Shown here piece by piece: positions 26,711 through 34,393 of a DNA stretch of 64,000 bases. The stretch covers positions 434,001 through 498,000 of the forward strand of contig CBDBFZ010000002.1 of the NCBI GenBank assembly GCA_965205225.1, given 5' to 3'. The stretch is from Litorimonas sp965205225. GTDB lineage: Bacteria > Pseudomonadota > Alphaproteobacteria > Caulobacterales > Maricaulaceae. The notes beneath the pieces are model-generated. The model made no database searches and was not told the DNA's origin. It worked only from the letters and a program-made list of their open reading frames with translations. A program made the position numbers and the translations under genes. Position 1 is the stretch's first letter. Each line of letters begins with the position of its first letter.

Positions 26711-28357
26711 TTACAGGACGCCTTTGGTAGACGGCATATCCGTCCCGGACACCGACAGAGCAGGGCGCAGAGCACGGCCTACGCCCTTGAAACAGGCCTC
26801 AATCATATGGTGGCTGTTCTCGCCCTCCACGTCGATCTGGATCGCCGCACCGAGGGTCTGGGCCAGGCTCTGAAAGAAGTGCGGGCACATCTCGACCGCG
26901 AACTTACCGACATGGTCCGTCGGAAACTCACCTCTGAACGTCGCGGCGGGGCGGCCGGACAGATCAATCGCTATGCGTGCCTGTGTGTCGTCCATCGGCA
27001 TGACGAAGCCATACCGTTCAATCCCGGCTTTATTGCCAAGCGCCTGTTTCATCGCGCTTCCAAGCGCCAATGCCGTGTCTTCCACCGTATGGTGGGCGTC
27101 GATTTCCAGATCCCCTTTGACCACACATGTCAGGCCAATACCGCCATGTTTGGCAATCTGTTCCAGCATATGATCGTAAAAGCCGAGCCCCGTATCGATG
27201 CGAACCGCCGAGGGGTCATCCAGATTGACCCGGATCGCGATATCTGTTTCCTTGGTGGTTCGGAACACTTCTCCAACCCGTTGATTAATATTAATAGTTT
27301 CGAGTAAACCAAAGGCTACGAGCGCCAGATCATTCTCCTCCCGTGTGCCGATCGACAGGCGGAAATGTCCGGGAATCTTGCTCCGAAAATCGCGAATGCG
27401 GATGTTCGCTTTGGCAAGGCGTGACAATAGGGCGTCTTCATTCGTCGCTTCGAATAGAATGAAATTGGCATCCGACGGATAGAGCGTTTTGACGAAATCC
27501 GAGTCTCCCAGCCGAGCCGCAACACGGTCACGCTCAGATTTCAATATTGTCCGGCGCGCTTCAACGACCGCCATGGCCGGAGCAGCCAAGGCCGACATGA
27601 CCGTGTCGATGACCGGCTTTGGAACGGGGTAGGGCGGGATTACCTTCAACATTAGATTCACGATGGCCGGATCGGCAATCGCTGTGCCCAGACGGACGCC
27701 CGCCAGGCCGTAAAGTTTTGACAGGGTTCGCGTGACGACCAGATTTCGCGGACGCCGAGCAGCAAGACTCGGATGATCGGAAAATTCGATATAGGCCTCG
27801 TCCAAGACGACTAAGCCGTTGCCGGCATCACAAACGCGCAGAATGTCCGCTTCGTCTATCGAATGCCCTGTCGGATTATTCGGCGAGCAGAGGAAGGTGA
27901 CTTTCGGCTGTTCCCGAGACACGCTCGCAACGATGGCATTCATATCGGGAAGCAAATCGTCGCCGCCAAGAATGTCGATCACATCGCAACCTTGCAGGGA
28001 TGCCACCGTATTGAAAAATGAAAATGTTGGTGAAGACAAGAGGATACGGTCTTTCTCGGGGACGCAGAAGGTTCGAACCAACACATCAATAACTTCATCC
28101 ACGCCGCGCCCCATGATGATTTCATCCGAGGGCACGCCGTATAGATCAGCGAGTCGTTGCCGTAGACCACCCGGTTGTTGCGCAGGGTAGCGATTGTAGC
28201 CGGCGACCGAAGCCGTTCCGGGCGGGGGTGCCCACGGGCTTTCATTCGCGTCTAGGTGCAAAGCCCCGGTCGATTCACCGCGGGCCGCGTAGGCCGTCAT
28301 GGCGACGATGTTGGGTCGGGCGATTTGTTCTGCCCAAGTTGGTTTGATCGAGGTCAT
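26711..28357 (-). CDS. HisC-HisB fusion: histidinol-phosphate aminotransferase + imidazoleglycerol-phosphate dehydratase
   Basis: One open frame of 548 residues. Residues 1 to about 350 are a PLP aminotransferase (LHLDANESPWAPP, CSPNNPTGH, VLDEAYIEFS, TRTLSKLYGLAGVRLG with the PLP Lys, FRLSIGTREENDL). From about 358 the dehydratase follows (TTKETDIAIRVNLDD, GLGFYDHMLEQIAKH, DAHHTVEDTALALG, RYGFVMPMDD, HFFQSLA, ENSHHMIEACFK). The two are joined by only a few residues (ETININQRVG). Together they carry steps 6 and 8 of histidine synthesis, which are not consecutive; histidinol-phosphatase is not encoded here. E. coli fuses HisB to the phosphatase instead. The start overlaps hisD by 4 bp. Confidence 0.92.
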   Translation of the reverse strand: MTSIKPTWAEQIARPNIVAMTAYAARGESTGALHLDANESPWAPPPGTASVAGYNRYPAQQPGGLRQRLADLYGVPSDEIIMGRGVDEVIDVLVRTFCVPEKDRILLSSPTFSFFNTVASLQGCDVIDILGGDDLLPDMNAIVASVSREQPKVTFLCSPNNPTGHSIDEADILRVCDAGNGLVVLDEAYIEFSDHPSLAARRPRNLVVTRTLSKLYGLAGVRLGTAIADPAIVNLMLKVIPPYPVPKPVIDTVMSALAAPAMAVVEARRTILKSERDRVAARLGDSDFVKTLYPSDANFILFEATNEDALLSRLAKANIRIRDFRSKIPGHFRLSIGTREENDLALVAFGLLETININQRVGEVFRTTKETDIAIRVNLDDPSAVRIDTGLGFYDHMLEQIAKHGGIGLTCVVKGDLEIDAHHTVEDTALALGSAMKQALGNKAGIERYGFVMPMDDTQARIAIDLSGRPAATFRGEFPTDHVGKFAVEMCPHFFQSLAQTLGAAIQIDVEGENSHHMIEACFKGVGRALRPALSVSGTDMPSTKGVL

Positions 28358-29652
28358 GATAGGGCTTCCAGTCTTAGCGTGACGGCGTTCCTGTGCGCGT
28401 CGAGTTCTTCCATTTCGGCCAGCCGTTCAACGGTGGGGCCGAGCCGTTTCAGCCCGGCTTTGGACAAGCGCTGGACAGAGATAAATTTCAGGAAACTCTC
28501 AACTGTAATGCCGCTATAGGCCCGCGCCGCGCCGTTCGTCGGCAGCGTGTGGTTCGTTCCTGATGCATAATCACCGACGGATTCCGGTGTCCAGGGACCG
28601 AGAAAGACGGAACCTGCATTTCGAATGGCAGGCACGAGCGTTTCCGACCGATCCATCTGCACAATCAAATGTTCCGGCGCATAGCGGTTGACGATATCGA
28701 CGATATCAGCGCGGTCATCTGTGACGATCATGCGGGCGTGAGACAGAGCCGACGCAGCAATATCTCTGCGGCTCAGGGATTTAAGCTGTTCAGCGACGGC
28801 CTTTTGAACCTCGTCAGCCACATTCGGACAGCAAGAAACACAGAGAACCTGCGCCACAGTGTCATGTTCTGCCTGGCTCAGCAGATCAGAGGCAATGAAA
28901 GCCGGATTGGAGTTCTCATCGCAGACGACCATCGCTTCGGATGGGCCTGCTGGCATATCGATAGCCGGGCCGCCCGCCTCTTGTGCTACCAGTGATTTCG
29001 CCGCCGCAACATAGGCGTTGCCGGGGCCGAATATCTTGTCACAGCGCGGAATGGTTTCAGTGCCGTAGGCGAGGGCGGCTATGGCCTGCGCCCCTCCGAT
29101 TGCAAAGACATCCGTCGCGTTGCAGTGGTAGGCACAGGCGAGGATAAACCGGTTGATAACTCCGTCCTTGCCGGGCGGTGTGACCACAATGCGGCGGCGG
29201 ACCCCGGCAACTTGCGCCGGGCTGGCCAGCATAATGAGGGTCGAAACCAGTGGCGCGGTTCCGCCAGGGATATAAAGACCCGCTGTGTCGATGGCGCGGG
29301 CTTCGCGACGGCAGACGACGCCTGGCTCCGTCTCGACTTCAATGTCTTGCGGCATTTGTGCGGCATGAAAGGTCTTTACATTGCGCCGGGCGCGTTCAAT
29401 CACGACTTGATCCGAGGCACTCATGGCGTTCCAGGCGGCTTCTAGCGCGTCGTCCGGGACACGCAGGCTGACCTCCGCGTCCGTATCAAAGCGCTGCGTA
29501 TATTCGGCCAGAGCCGCATCGCCCCGCGCTTTTACATCCACCAGAATATCCCGAACCCGCGCTAACAGCGCCTCGTCGGTAATCTCGACCGGACGGGCAA
29601 GAGCGGTTTCGCGCTCTGCTGTGCTCAGTGATGTCCAGACATAACGGCGCAT
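28354..29652 (-). CDS. hisD: Histidinol dehydrogenase
   Basis: Catalyses the last two NAD-dependent oxidations from histidinol to histidine. The 432-residue frame contains GLYIPGGTAPLVSTLIMLA, PAQVAGV, IDMPAGPSEAMVVCDE, LSQAEHD (zinc and substrate ligands), YAPEHLIVQ, and DYASGTNHTLPTNGAAR with zinc-binding residues. Length and motifs are normal. It starts within one base of the hisG stop and overlaps the hisCB start by 4 bp, so it is tightly coupled to both. Confidence 0.96.
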   Translation of the reverse strand: MRRYVWTSLSTAERETALARPVEITDEALLARVRDILVDVKARGDAALAEYTQRFDTDAEVSLRVPDDALEAAWNAMSASDQVVIERARRNVKTFHAAQMPQDIEVETEPGVVCRREARAIDTAGLYIPGGTAPLVSTLIMLASPAQVAGVRRRIVVTPPGKDGVINRFILACAYHCNATDVFAIGGAQAIAALAYGTETIPRCDKIFGPGNAYVAAAKSLVAQEAGGPAIDMPAGPSEAMVVCDENSNPAFIASDLLSQAEHDTVAQVLCVSCCPNVADEVQKAVAEQLKSLSRRDIAASALSHARMIVTDDRADIVDIVNRYAPEHLIVQMDRSETLVPAIRNAGSVFLGPWTPESVGDYASGTNHTLPTNGAARAYSGITVESFLKFISVQRLSKAGLKRLGPTVERLAEMEELDAHRNAVTLRLEALS

Positions 29653-30530
29653 CAGCTCATCATCTTCTCAATTGGCAGCACCAGAATGGCGCGCGCGCCA
29701 AGCGCCTTCAGGTCTTCGAGCGTTTCCCAGAATACAGTTTCCGTACAGACGGCCTGAATGGCGACCAGATCATCATTGCCAGCGAGCGGCATGACTGTCG
29801 GCGCGTCGGAACCGGGCAGAAGTTCAGTGATGGCTGACACTTTCGATTTGGGCGCATTCAGCATGATATATTTGGTTTCGGACGATTTGATGACGCCTTC
29901 AATGCGGCGCATCAGCCTGTCGAGCAGATCGGCTTTTTCTGGTGACAACGTCCGGGAACTGCGGATCAGGGCGGCTTCCGAATTCAGGATAATCTCAAAG
30001 ACCGCCAGGCCATTGGCCTCAAGCGTTGCGCCCGATGAGACCAGATCACAGATGCTCTCAGCAACCCCGATGGACGGGGCCAGTTCAACGGCCCCTTTCA
30101 TTTCGACAAGTTTGGCCTCGATCCCGCGTTCGCACAGGAACCGCGCCGTGACGCCGGGGTAGGTGGTCGCAATCCGTGTGCCGGCCAGATCATCCGACGA
30201 TTTGACGGATCCGCGCTCCGGCGCGGCAAGGCAGAGTTTACAGCGTGAAAACCCGAGCCGCATGGCAATATCGGCGTCGAGCTCACCCATAAGCTGTTCC
30301 TCGACCAGTACATTTTCTCCAACGATGCCTATATCGGCGGCATCATTGGATATGAAAGAGGGGATATCGTCATCGCGGACCAGTAGCAGATCAATAGGCA
30401 TATTCTTTACGCGCGCTAACAGGCTTCCGTCGCGAATGGAGAAACGCAGACCGCAAGCCTTCAATAAGGCGAAGCTGTCATCTGCAAGGCGGCCCTTTTT
30501 CTGCAGGGCAATTTTGAGCCTGTCGCTCAT
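29652..30530 (-). CDS. hisG: ATP phosphoribosyltransferase, long form
   Basis: First enzyme of histidine synthesis: joins ATP and PRPP. With 292 residues it is the long form, with a C-terminal ACT-like regulatory domain (from about residue 215, SETKYIMLNAPKSKVSAITE to the end) that normally allows feedback inhibition by histidine. LKIALQKKGRL, IGIVGENVL, ATTYPGVTARFLCE and DLVSSGATLEANGL (PRPP loop) are visible. Many alphaproteobacteria use the short HisG with a HisZ partner, so the long form here again points to an operon of different origin. The start overlaps the yerC-like gene by 4 bp. Confidence 0.95.
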   Translation of the reverse strand: MSDRLKIALQKKGRLADDSFALLKACGLRFSIRDGSLLARVKNMPIDLLLVRDDDIPSFISNDAADIGIVGENVLVEEQLMGELDADIAMRLGFSRCKLCLAAPERGSVKSSDDLAGTRIATTYPGVTARFLCERGIEAKLVEMKGAVELAPSIGVAESICDLVSSGATLEANGLAVFEIILNSEAALIRSSRTLSPEKADLLDRLMRRIEGVIKSSETKYIMLNAPKSKVSAITELLPGSDAPTVMPLAGNDDLVAIQAVCTETVFWETLEDLKALGARAILVLPIEKMMS

Positions 30531-30805
30531 TGTGTCATCTTCAGGAGTAGGCGATATCCGCCGTGGGGCTCATCTTTAAGGAAACGGGAAACCCGTCCGA
30601 TTGTTGTTGTACTAACGCCGGTGTCAGCGCTGATTTCGCGGTAGCTCATCTCGCCGTCGGCCAGCGCCTGTGCCACGCGCCAACGTTCCGACAAAGCTCG
30701 AAGCTCTGCCGGTGTGCAGAGATCAATCAGCACGGCGCGCATCGCATCTGCGTCATCGACCCGCGCCAGCGCATCGCAAAGTTCATTGAGTGTTAGGTCG
30801 GGCAT
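30527..30805 (-). CDS. TrpR-like regulator, YerC/YecD family
   Basis: Protein of 92 residues built like TrpR. Its core is DLCTPAELRALSERWRVAQA, then LADGEMSYREISADTGVS and TTTIGRVSRFLKDEPHGGY, which together form the helix-turn-helix of the YerC/YecD family. The family is best known from Bacillota, where its role is poorly defined. Here it is the first gene of the histidine operon, overlapping hisG by 4 bp. A TrpR-type palindrome sits over the promoter -10 box upstream. I infer that it represses the operon, probably with histidine or a related ligand as corepressor. Confidence 0.88.
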   Translation of the reverse strand: MPDLTLNELCDALARVDDADAMRAVLIDLCTPAELRALSERWRVAQALADGEMSYREISADTGVSTTTIGRVSRFLKDEPHGGYRLLLKMTQ

Positions 30806-30820
30806 AATATACGTATGAAT

Positions 30821-30838
30821 GTATTAGCGAGCTAATAC
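30821..30838. promoter_or_regulatory. TrpR-like operator upstream of the his operon
   Basis: GTATTAGCGAGCTAATAC has perfect 8-bp arms with a 2-bp centre. It matches the E. coli trp operator GTACTAGTTAACTAGTAC at 13 of 18 positions. It ends 15 bp before the regulator start codon and covers the proposed -10 box. A half site, GCTAATAG, lies 41 bp further upstream (30872-30879), about four helical turns away. Confidence 0.75.
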
Positions 30839-30859
30839 AAATGAATTTGAGCGTGTCAA
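30832..30859 (-). promoter_or_regulatory. Proposed his operon promoter
   Basis: On the minus strand a perfect -35 TTGACA (30854-30859) is followed by a 16-bp spacer and -10 TATTAG (30832-30837), inside the palindrome. Transcription would start roughly 20 bases before the first start codon, too close for an attenuator or leader peptide. Confidence 0.7.
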
Positions 30860-30997
30860 CCAATTAGGTTGGCTAATAGGTCTGTTTTCCCTGACCAGAG
30901 AAATATTCGCAGAAAATCACGACTATTGTCGTTTAAGCGCGTATGATACAGGTCGAGCCGAGGACAATGAAAGAAAGCAGACAAGGGAAGATATAAT

Positions 30998-31215
30998 GAT
31001 GTGACGTCTATTCATTCTGACCGTAGGGCTTACTGCGGCCTGCGCAACGACCCAGACTCAAATCCAAATCCAGGCAGCAGACTACCGCTTTGACAATGGG
31101 GTGTGGTTCAATGGCTCAAATTTTGAGTCGAGAACGGACTACCTTGTTGACGGCGCCCTATCCTTATCAGTCCCTGAATATGCGTTCACCCGTCCCAGAG
31201 ACTCTAAGTCAAACT
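30998..31215 (+). pseudogene. Amidohydrolase-like lipoprotein, N-terminal fragment
   Basis: After an ATGATGTGA start region (in-frame stop) the plus strand reads LFILTVGLTAACATTQ, a lipoprotein-like signal. AADYRFDNGVWFNGSNFESR and TDYLVDGALSLSVPE follow, resembling the start of secreted amidohydrolases. The similarity stops near 31215, where sequence of the helicase remnant on the other strand begins. The gene has therefore lost its 3' part through the junction with the accessory patch. The stretch 30860-30990 has no gene apart from the half operator. Confidence 0.45.
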
Positions 31216-31242
31216 GGTACACAAATAAGGGGTTGGACACAG

Positions 31243-31620
31243 AAAGCGCCCCTTCTTTCGGACCCAATCCGCACACTCTCTAGCAATCGCCTTTTGTGTA
31301 AGTTTATTTTTAAGAACAATTTCGAATGGTGACCCTGCCAAATCAGAAGATAATTGCAGTGGTGGAATCATGTACTGACGGCGCTCTTTATTCATCCGAC
31401 CTACATGCTCTGAGGGTATGAATAAATTCTGCGTAAATAGAAATTCAACTTGATCAATTTCTCCCAACTCTTCTGAGAGGGCCTCGAAAGCATAAATTGA
31501 AAAAGCAGCAGCGGCTATTCGAACGTGCGAATTTGACTTTATCGTTGCCTTCAAATCGTCACCAAGCAACGTGTTTATATTGTCGATAGTTTCAATCAAT
31601 TTTTTAGTTTCCACGTCCAA
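31243..31620 (-). pseudogene. PLD/SNF2-type helicase, N-terminal fragment
   Basis: The minus strand from 31620 reads MDVETKKLIETIDNINTLLG, then HVRIAAAAFSIYAFEALSEE, EFLFTQNLFIP and FEIVLKNKLTQKAIARECAD followed by WVRKKGRF. This is the start of long helicase proteins that carry a PLD-like nuclease region before a SNF2 helicase core. After the last of these residues (about 31243) the match stops and an unrelated tail follows. More than 90 percent of such a protein is missing. The start overlaps the end of the fic gene by 17 bp, so the two once formed an operon. Confidence 0.65.
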
Positions 31621-32680
31621 ATTCAGTTAACCTATAGCTCGTAGCACGAGCTTTCCCGTGCTGAGAGATATGGCCCGCAGCAACTAACTCGCGAATACGA
31701 ACCTTTATCGTGTTCCTGTTTGCATTTGTAAGTACCACAATTTCAGAGAGTGTCAGGCGTTTTGCATTTTTAAACAACTCTAAAATTTGCTCTGAAAGCG
31801 GGTGCAGCTCTTCGGTGGAAATTTGCGCTTCTTTTTCATCTTCGACTCGTTCCTCAAGTATGCGTGTCTGCTTTTTTAAAGCCCGCAGGAAAAATCCAAC
31901 CCAAGGCTCCCAATCTGGGACGTCATCTAGTGTCTTTTGAGTGCGGCGAAGGGCGCTGTAATATTGCGCCTTGTTTTCCTCCACAACGCTCTCAAGCGAG
32001 GCGTAGGGGACATAGGCGTAACCTGCTCGTAAAAGCATAAGCGTGGTGAGGACACGCGAGAGTCGTCCGTTGCCGTCTTGGAACGGGTGAATGGCTAGGA
32101 ACTTCACGATGAAAATTGCGACTATTAAAAGCGGGTGAAACGCTTCCTCTCGAATGGCCTTCTGCACCCATCCAGCAAGCTTTTCCATTTCGCGCGGTGT
32201 GTCGAAGGGTGATGTGGTCGCGAAGACGACGCCAAGCTCTTCGCCGTCTGGCCCAAATGCGACCACATGATTGTCTAAGGTTTTGTAATCGCCTCTGTGG
32301 CGTTCGTCCTTCGTGCTGTGACGCAAAAGTGTTTGGTGAAGCTGCCTGATATGGTTCTCGGTGATGGGCATGTCTTCCCACGCCTGAAAAACCAAATCCA
32401 TCGCCTCCGCATAGCCTGCAACTTCTTGCTCATCGCGGCTCTGAAAACTTTTCGTTTTGATGCCTGACAAAAGCATTTCGACTTGGGCGTTTGTGATCTT
32501 CGCGCCTTCTATGCGCGTGGATGATCCAATGCTCTCAATCGTTGCAACTTTTCGGAGCTTGTTGAGGCGTTCGGGTGCAAGGTTTTTAAGCGCTTCCCAG
32601 CGGCCTTTGAACTCGTCGATTTCGGCGACAAGTTTGACCATATTTTGGTCTAATCGGATATCCAAACGAGTGTAGCTCAT
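31604..32680 (-). CDS. Fic family protein with internal inhibitory motif and C-terminal winged helix
   Basis: The start is ATG 32680 (MSYTRLDIRLDQ). The 358-residue protein has the N-terminal inhibitory motif SSTRIEG (53-59), typical of class II Fic proteins. The active-site motif HPFQDGNGRLSR (His 198) is complete, and a C-terminal winged-helix domain follows (KRLTLSEIVVLTNANRNTIK). Fic enzymes transfer AMP from ATP to target proteins; the target is unknown here. The partner gene downstream is a truncated helicase. The promoter appears to give a leaderless transcript, since a -10 TATAAT lies 5 bases before the ATG and no ribosome binding site is seen. Confidence 0.92.
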   Translation of the reverse strand: MSYTRLDIRLDQNMVKLVAEIDEFKGRWEALKNLAPERLNKLRKVATIESIGSSTRIEGAKITNAQVEMLLSGIKTKSFQSRDEQEVAGYAEAMDLVFQAWEDMPITENHIRQLHQTLLRHSTKDERHRGDYKTLDNHVVAFGPDGEELGVVFATTSPFDTPREMEKLAGWVQKAIREEAFHPLLIVAIFIVKFLAIHPFQDGNGRLSRVLTTLMLLRAGYAYVPYASLESVVEENKAQYYSALRRTQKTLDDVPDWEPWVGFFLRALKKQTRILEERVEDEKEAQISTEELHPLSEQILELFKNAKRLTLSEIVVLTNANRNTIKVRIRELVAAGHISQHGKARATSYRLTEFGRGN

Positions 32681-32685
32681 ACCCA

Positions 32686-32713
32686 ATTATACCCAATAAT
32701 GTCCAATTGTCAT
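32686..32713 (-). promoter_or_regulatory. Promoter of the fic gene (leaderless)
   Basis: Minus strand: -35 ATGACA (32708-32713), 16-bp spacer, -10 TATAAT (32686-32691), then five bases and ATG. The predicted start of transcription falls on or next to the A of the start codon. Confidence 0.65.
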
Positions 32714-32861
32714 TCCCTCATTTTGCGTGACATTGCGGGGGTGTTTTACAAGGTGACACCATCGAAAACCTCAGTGCTACGGGAGAAAACTCCAAAACAG
32801 TGCCACCAAGTCCTTTGGCTTTGGAGGCATAAATAACAATGTGCAGACAATGCGTTAGCAT

Positions 32862-32876
32862 GGTGGTGACACCACC
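32862..32876. repeat. Inverted repeat GGTGGTG-A-CACCACC
   Basis: A 7-bp perfect dyad with a 1-bp centre in the 375-bp gap between the fic gene and the next small gene. It could be an operator. Otherwise the gap holds the fic promoter, the CAAAATTTAGGCA word (32962-32974) and no gene that I can support. Confidence 0.5.
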
Positions 32877-33056
32877 CCCTTTATCTTGCCTTCCGCGCCT
32901 TTCACCCGCGCCCAGCCTTCCCAACCTCAAAAGCCTGTAAAAACCTTTATTTATTCTGGCGCAAAATTTAGGCAAATATGCTATATTTTTAATCATGCCA
33001 AACACACACCAAACTCTTTCCGACAATCAAAACTCGCGGTTGATATTCGCGAAGCC

Positions 33057-33215
33057 ATGGTCATTCTGGCGAAAGTCATTCGTGAATTTGGGGACGCTCC
33101 TTGGCCATTGATGGAACGTTTTCAACGTGAATTGAAAGCGCCCGAAGACCGCAAAGCGCTGCTAGAAAACCTCCTTAATGGAGCGCCAGAGAGCGCTTCT
33201 AAAGGGTCAAATTAG
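33057..33215 (+). CDS. Small hypothetical protein, recombinase-associated
   Basis: The plus frame is open from 32886 to 33215, but only the part from about 33040 looks protein-like. From ATG 33057 it reads MVILAKVIREFGDAPWPLME, then RFQRELKAPEDRKALLENLL, 52 residues in all. Short proteins of this shape (an amphipathic helix followed by LPLFERLEREL-like text) often sit beside island integrases in alphaproteobacteria. It converges on the broken recombinase 25 bp away. No function is known and the start is uncertain. Confidence 0.4.
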   Translation: MVILAKVIREFGDAPWPLMERFQRELKAPEDRKALLENLLNGAPESASKGSN

Positions 33216-33239
33216 CGAGGCTCTGGGCGAGTTTATCAT

Positions 33240-34393
33240 CTACAGGATGAGCGATTTTAGCATCTCTCTACGCCGATAATCTAGGGAGCCACCGTCTCCA
33301 TATTGGGGCCTTGTGTTCTTGTGGCCCATCAATGTGCAGCGTAATCCATAGTCCAAACCAGCCTCCTGCATGCGCTTCTCAAAGGCGTATCGGAAGCTAT
33401 GAATGCGGTGCTTTTTGCTCGGCATAAGGCTGCATGTATGGAAGGTTTTGAGCAGAGCAGCGGATAGGGAGTTGCCCTTATCTCGATAGCGCGGAAAGCC
33501 ATTTGGCGCGCATTTCATCGCCTCCAACGAGATATCGACAAGCGGAATATCGCGCCGAGAGGCGACGGATTTAAACTCTCTATTGGCTGTTGGTCGAATG
33601 CGAATATGCGGCACCTCCGCGTCCAGACATATGTTTTCCGGTAACAGGTTAGCAATCTCGCTCGATCTGCATCCTGTCTCGACAAGGGCATAAGCGATGA
33701 TCTGTGCCTCGGCATTTATGCCCTCTAAAACATTTGGGTTTAGGATTTTAGACTGTACCCAATCGTTAGAAAAAGAGGGCGTGGCTTCGGTTGGTGTGTC
33801 CTTGAACCGTAGCTTTCTGAATGGGTTTTCACGGTCTTCTTCGCCTTGATATGTCCAATATTCACGGAAGAGTTGGCGGAGGTTTCCTAGCTCTCTGTTG
33901 GCGCTATTAGGGCGGTATGTTCTGGCGCTGGAACTATCACCCCGTAGGCGTTCACCCCACCAATCATAGAACTGCCGTCCGTGTTTTCGGGCTATTTCAT
34001 CCATGGTTAAATTTCCGCACAGTGCCACAAAATGTTCTACAGCGCGGGTCTTGGTGGCCTTCCACCTAACGACTTGTTCGGGTGATTTACGACTCGTCTC
34101 ACCAATGCTTAGCTTGTCGCAATAGAGCTTAAGGCATCCCGAATAGTATCTTTGGGCGGCTCTATTGTGCCTAACACGGCCTCCATATCAATGAGCTTAG
34201 AGTCGTCTTGATCAAGCGTTTTGACCCTCTCAACGACCTCCTGAATTGGCTCAACAGTTTTGAGTTTTGAAAGCGGCTTAAACTCGAATCCTACTGCTAC
34301 GGCGCGGCGTCTGGCCGTCCTGTAACGGCACATTTCGGGCGAGTCCTCTGCACTCACTCCAACTTGTTTGGCGAGTGATGTCTCCCAATAATG
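33240..34393 (-). pseudogene. Tyrosine recombinase, C-terminal part (frameshifted, cut by IS)
   Basis: The catalytic domain is nearly complete. TGCRSSEIANLL carries the first Arg, HRIHSFRYAFEKRM the His-x-x-Arg, CTLMGHKNT the second His, and RPQYGDG the Tyr. Upstream a frameshift near 34115 separates it from the middle part, which begins YWETSLAKQVGVSAEDSPEM at the IS edge. The remaining N-terminal domain is at 35721-35898. The recombinase would be the integrase of the local island. With an IS, a frameshift and an N-terminal stop codon it is dead. Confidence 0.8.

Noticed and set aside
30806..30860. Histidine leader peptide or attenuator
   Set aside because: The predicted leader is only about 20 bases, with no run of His codons and no hairpin pair.
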